Below are positions 60,602 through 64,000 of a stretch of DNA of 64,000 nt, piece after piece. Below the pieces are notes generated by a model. The model ran no database searches. It saw only the letters and a program-made list of their open reading frames with translations, and was not told where the DNA came from. The translations under genes were made by a program, and so were the position numbers. This stretch comes from Arachidicoccus rhizosphaerae (GTDB lineage Bacteria > Bacteroidota > Bacteroidia > Chitinophagales > Chitinophagaceae), in assembly GCF_900107765.1 (NCBI RefSeq), contig NZ_FNQY01000005.1:124001-188000 (forward strand), in the 5' to 3' direction. Positions within the stretch are counted from its first letter, which is position 1. Every line of letters begins with the position of its first letter.

Positions 60602-62851
60602 TTGAAACAAACAACAACAGAAAAGGAATTAGTCAGGTATAGCCTGAATGAGGAGCAGGAGAAAAGGGAAATCCTGCGCAGGTACCGTGCTTTATTAAGA
60701 ACGCTCAGACCGAAATTTAAAAAAGGAGACAAAGAAATTGTCCGGCACGCCTTTTATATGGCTGCCGAGGCACATAAAACCATGCGCCGCAAAAGCGGGG
60801 AACCCTATATTTTTCATCCGATCTCAGTAGCCATGATTTGTGTGGAAGAGATCGGTCTGGGCGTGCGCAGTACCATCTGTGCCCTTTTGCACGACACTGT
60901 AGAAGATACCGACATTTCCATAGAGGACATTACCCGGGAATTCGGGAATGAAATCGCCCGTATTGTGGATGGGCTCACTAAAATCTCCACCGTTGTAGAT
61001 GCCTCCACCACACAACAGACCGAGAATTTTAAGAAAATATTACTGACACTTACAGATGACCCAAGGGTTATCCTGATTAAACTGGCTGACCGGTTACACA
61101 ATATGCGCACCCTGGACTGGATGAAACCAGAAAAGCAACTTAAAATCGCCAGTGAAACCGTCTGGGTGTATGCACCGCTCGCCCACCGCATGGGTCTTTA
61201 TAATATCAAGACCGAGCTGGAAGATCTTTCCATGAAATACCTGGAAAAGGAAAAATATAAAGAGATTGCCCGCAAGCTTGCAGAAACCAGAAGAGAACGT
61301 ACGCGCTTCATTAATGAGTTCATAAAACCTATTAAGGACAAATTACTGAGTGCCGGCTTTAATTTCGAAATTTACGGTCGTCCTAAAAGCATCCATTCCA
61401 TCTGGAATAAAATGAAAAAGAAGGGCGTTACTTTTGAAGAGGTATACGATCTTTTTGCCATCAGAGTCATCCTGGATTCTGAACCGGAAAAAGAAAAGGA
61501 GGAGTGCTGGAAAGTGTATTCCATCGTCACTGACTCTTATGCACCTGCCCCCGAAAGACTCCGTGACTGGCTGAGTAATCCTAAAAGTAACGGTTATGAA
61601 GCCCTGCATACTACCGTTATGGGGCCTAAGGGCAAGTGGGTAGAAGTCCAGATTCGTACAAAACGAATGAATGAAATCGCGGAAAAAGGTCTGGCTGCCC
61701 ACTGGAAATACAAGGAAGGCACCAGCACCGAAGACCGTTTTGATAAATGGTTTGGGCAAATCAGAGAAATGATCAGTTCTCAAGGAACTGACAGTATCGA
61801 CTTCCTGGAGGACTTCAAAACAAGTTTTCTAGCCGAAGAAATTTACGCTTATACGCCTAAAGGAGACATTAAGATGTTACCTAAAGGTTCTACAGCGCTG
61901 GATTTTGCCTTTAGCATCCACTCCGCAGTAGGTCAAAAATGTATTGGCGCCAAAGTCAACCATAAACTGGTTCCCATCAGCCATATCCTGCGTAGTGGGG
62001 ATCAGGTCGAGATTATTACCAGTAACAAGCAAAAACCCAGCGAAGACTGGTTAAACCTGGTGGTTACCGCAAAAGCGAAAAATAGAATTAAAGATGCTTT
62101 AAAAGAGGAAAAAAGAGCCATTGGAGAAGATGGGAAATATACCCTTAAAAGAAAATTAGAGAATCTGGGAGTACCTGTCTCGACTTATAACGTTGATGAA
62201 CTGGTAAGCTTCTATGGCTTAACCTCTCACCTGGACCTGTATTATTCCATCGCCATTAAAAAAATTGACTTAAAAGAACTGAAGACATTTTCTGTCAATG
62301 GGGACAGGTTAGAACCTCCAAAAATTGAAGTAAAATCGGATAAACCAGTTTATAATCCGGATGCGAAGACGCTTAATAAAAAAGATTCAGAGCTAATTAT
62401 TTTTGGAGAAAGCAGTGACAAAATCATGTACACCCTGGCCAATTGCTGCCACCCTATTCCGGGTGATGATGTATTTGGCTTTGTGAGCGTGGGTAAAGGC
62501 TTAATCATACACAGAACCAATTGCCCGAATGCGGCACAGTTAATGGCCAATCAGGGACACCGTATTGTTAAAACAAAATGGGCGAAAAATAAAGAAATCT
62601 CCTTTCTTACAGGCATTGAAATTATCGGCGTAGATGACGTAGGCGTCATCAACAAAATCACCAATGTTATCAGTGGAGAATTAAAAATTAATATCTCCGC
62701 ACTTAGCATTGAATCCAGGGAAGGGTTGTTTAATGGCCGGCTTAAAATATTCGTTCATGACAAGGAAGAACTTGATACCTTGGTGGACCATTTAAAAAAA
62801 TTAGACGGGATTCAGGGAGTTGAACGCTTTGATGCTGAAGACCTCCAATAA
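60602..62851 (+). CDS. relA/spoT: Bifunctional (p)ppGpp synthetase/hydrolase
   Basis: 749 residues from a TTG start at 60602: the first in-frame ATG is about 52 codons later and would remove the conserved N-terminus (SLNEEQEKREILRRYRALLR). Domains in order: HD hydrolase (HPISVAMICVEE from 72; HD at 97-98 in LLHDTVEDTD), synthetase (GRPKSIHSIWNKMKKKGV, YDLFAIRVI), TGS (AYTPKGDIKMLPKGSTALDFAFSIH), zinc-binding CC region (LANCCHPIPGDDVFGF) and ACT. With an intact HD motif it should both make and degrade the alarmone (SpoT/Rel type). It may be cotranscribed with the CLC upstream. Confidence 0.95.
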   Translation: MKQTTTEKELVRYSLNEEQEKREILRRYRALLRTLRPKFKKGDKEIVRHAFYMAAEAHKTMRRKSGEPYIFHPISVAMICVEEIGLGVRSTICALLHDTVEDTDISIEDITREFGNEIARIVDGLTKISTVVDASTTQQTENFKKILLTLTDDPRVILIKLADRLHNMRTLDWMKPEKQLKIASETVWVYAPLAHRMGLYNIKTELEDLSMKYLEKEKYKEIARKLAETRRERTRFINEFIKPIKDKLLSAGFNFEIYGRPKSIHSIWNKMKKKGVTFEEVYDLFAIRVILDSEPEKEKEECWKVYSIVTDSYAPAPERLRDWLSNPKSNGYEALHTTVMGPKGKWVEVQIRTKRMNEIAEKGLAAHWKYKEGTSTEDRFDKWFGQIREMISSQGTDSIDFLEDFKTSFLAEEIYAYTPKGDIKMLPKGSTALDFAFSIHSAVGQKCIGAKVNHKLVPISHILRSGDQVEIITSNKQKPSEDWLNLVVTAKAKNRIKDALKEEKRAIGEDGKYTLKRKLENLGVPVSTYNVDELVSFYGLTSHLDLYYSIAIKKIDLKELKTFSVNGDRLEPPKIEVKSDKPVYNPDAKTLNKKDSELIIFGESSDKIMYTLANCCHPIPGDDVFGFVSVGKGLIIHRTNCPNAAQLMANQGHRIVKTKWAKNKEISFLTGIEIIGVDDVGVINKITNVISGELKINISALSIESREGLFNGRLKIFVHDKEELDTLVDHLKKLDGIQGVERFDAEDLQ

Positions 62852-62878
62852 ACCTTCAAGTAATCAAGAATTGATTAA

Positions 62879-62919
62879 GGACAATGCCACAGCTTCTAAT
62901 TGGCATTGTCCATTTTTTT
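62879..62919 (+). terminator. Terminator after relA/spoT
   Basis: GGACAATGCC (62879-62888) pairs with GGCATTGTCC (62902-62911), followed by a T run (62913-62919). Confidence 0.85.
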
Positions 62920-62974
62920 GAACTTCACCAGCAAGGCCTGACATACGGACTTAATTATCGAATAAACAGTGGAG

Positions 62975-63250
62975 AAAGGAAACTCGCATTTTTTGTATTT
63001 ACAGCTCTCTCTATTGTACGAAACCTTGCGGTAGCCCTCCGAAGTAACAGCATTTTATGCTGCGTCAATTTCAGGAAGACAGCCGCGTTGTTCTTCAGGC
63101 TTCATAGACTCGCCTAACGGCGACGCCTCCACCTGTTTTTGTTTTTAGTCCGACTACGCACCACAACCAGACTGTATTTTTATGCCTTCATTCAGTATGT
63201 TTATCGCAGCATTAATGTCCCTGTCATGGTTTGTTAAACATGTAGGACAG
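62975..63250 (-). ncRNA. Possible TnpB-associated guide RNA (omega RNA), region approximate
   Basis: In IS200/IS605 elements the omega RNA spans the 3' end of tnpB and the sequence up to the right end. The tail coding here is kept in sequence, and three hairpins follow, but boundaries are not determined. Confidence 0.35.
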
Positions 63251-64000
63251 GTCCAGCTGCGGTCTTTAAGCAGAAGGTCTTCTTTCTTAAAGCCGCAAGA
63301 GGAACAGCGCTTACTGGAGGCAAAGAACCGGCCTACTTCTATGTAATCACGGTTATGCCATTCACTCTTGTATTTAAGACGGGTCAGGATTGCACCCATG
63401 GATACATCCTGGAGAGATTTTGCCAATTTGTGGTTTTTCAGCATGTTCGTTACAGCAAGATCTTCAACTGCGAGCAAGTCGTGGTTTTTGACTATTTCGG
63501 TGGTCATCTTGTCGTTATGGTCATGCCTGATATTTTTGATGCTTTCATGTAACCGTGCAACACGTCTGCGGAGCCGTTGCCTGGATTTACCTCCTTTTTG
63601 TTTTTTTGATAGTTGTCTTTGCGTATAAGCCAGCTTTTTCTCAATTGATTTGAGTGCCTTTTTATTATCGTATTGAGTGCCATCCGATAGGGTGGCCGCT
63701 TCTTTAATACCCATATCAATGCCCACCTGCTTACCCGTTTTTTCAAATACGGCGTATTCGCCCGCACAGGTAAAGGATGCATAGTATTTACCGGTGGTAG
63801 TCTTGGAGATATGGACATACAGGATCTTACCGGTAATCTCACGGCTTAGATTCACCTTGATCAGGCTGTCCAGCTTGGGTATCTTTAACAGGCCATTACT
63901 TAGTTTAGCATTCTGTGGTATTTTGAAGCATTGCCGGTCATTACGGCTCTTGAACCGGGGGAAGGCACTTGTTTTATTAAAAAAGCGCTTAAAAGCCGTG
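63154..64000 (-). CDS. tnpB: TnpB RNA-guided nuclease (OrfB_IS605), partial
   Basis: The minus-strand frame is open from the window edge to TAG at 63154 (about 282 residues seen; N-terminus outside). The RuvC sites are intact: Asp in GIDMGIKEAATLSDG, Glu in LLAVEDLAVTNM, Asp in NHDRDINAAINIL; the zinc finger CSSCGFKKED...CPTC is complete. A basic helix (KKLAYTQRQLSKKQKGG) is usual. After TAG the same frame continues as SD, TAA, then KQKQVEASPLGESMKPEEQ to TAA at 63055; this matches the usual TnpB C-terminal tail, so the tail is cut by two stops. Activity therefore may be retained, as the catalytic residues precede the stop. Confidence 0.9.
   Translation of the reverse strand, partial: TAFKRFFNKTSAFPRFKSRNDRQCFKIPQNAKLSNGLLKIPKLDSLIKVNLSREITGKILYVHISKTTTGKYYASFTCAGEYAVFEKTGKQVGIDMGIKEAATLSDGTQYDNKKALKSIEKKLAYTQRQLSKKQKGGKSRQRLRRRVARLHESIKNIRHDHNDKMTTEIVKNHDLLAVEDLAVTNMLKNHKLAKSLQDVSMGAILTRLKYKSEWHNRDYIEVGRFFASSKRCSSCGFKKEDLLLKDRSWTCPTCLTNHDRDINAAINILNEGIKIQSGCGA

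Larger units (their letters stand above)
62920..64000 (-). mobile_element. IS200/IS605-type element, right end portion
   Basis: The element extends past the window edge. It contains tnpB (partial) and, downstream of it on the minus strand, about 230 bp that should hold the right end and its guide-type RNA. Short hairpins are seen: TCGCC-GTTA-GGCGA (about 63112-63124), CAGCATaaaATGCTG (63048-63062) and ACC-GCAA-GGT (about 63023-63034). The exact right boundary and target site could not be set. No TnpA is in the window. Confidence 0.5.

Noticed and set aside
1-64000. CRISPR array
   Set aside because: No regularly spaced direct repeats of 24-40 bp were seen; the only tandem repeats are the 27-bp units in topA and short heptamers.

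Overview
The window looks like chromosome of a Bacteroidota bacterium, most probably of the Chitinophagaceae type. The reasons are a SusC/SusD outer-membrane pair, DUF5689 and DUF6427 proteins, a stand-alone RlmK-like methyltransferase, YceD-L32-PlsX order, poor Shine-Dalgarno sequences, and many -7 promoter elements of the form TAnnTTTG just upstream of genes. GC content is moderate and even. Most of the window is housekeeping gene content with strong hairpin terminators; accessory material is limited to a few places.

Layout. 1-5.4 kb: start of an ABC permease, RlmK-like rRNA methyltransferase, PrmA, PlsY, an M48 lipoprotein peptidase and a YdeI/OmdA-like protein. 5.4-9.8 kb: a divergent MerR/SDR pair and UvrA. 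9.9-19.3 kb: glycine-zipper envelope protein, PLP racemase with a GNAT partner, GH27 alpha-galactosidase, the YceD-RpmF-PlsX lipid/ribosome cluster, DoxX and the Kup potassium transporter. 19.4-31.7 kb: DUF6427 protein, PurQ, a stand-alone DsbD-alpha protein next to a full DsbD, TraB/GumN, an N-terminal half of carbamoyl-phosphate synthase large subunit, MlaE permease, ferredoxin and its reductase, GrpE and DnaJ.

31.9-40.8 kb is an apparent minus-strand operon: SusC, SusD-like lipoprotein, DUF5689 lipoprotein and a Tat-exported phosphocholine-specific phospholipase C. It reads as a phospholipid or phosphate scavenging locus built on a SusCD importer. ParE follows at 41.1-43.1 kb. 43.1-45.5 kb is the most unusual stretch: a tRNA-like remnant, then a SecB-like chaperone, an HTH antitoxin and a toxin-position gene split by one in-frame TGA, ending at an intact tRNA-Thr(CGT). 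This resembles a toxin-antitoxin-chaperone (TAC) module with a disabled toxin.

45.6-64 kb: an outer-membrane protein, L25, Prs, RadC, TopA with a lysine-rich repeat tail, a fluoride riboswitch in front of a fluoride-type CLC antiporter, a TonB siderophore receptor, a MarR-GNAT fusion, a CBS-domain CLC, a bifunctional RelA/SpoT enzyme read from a TTG start, and a partial TnpB (IS200/IS605) cut by the window edge. Its C-terminal tail coding is interrupted by two stops.

All functional calls are from reading the sequence and from memory of the families; no database search was run.
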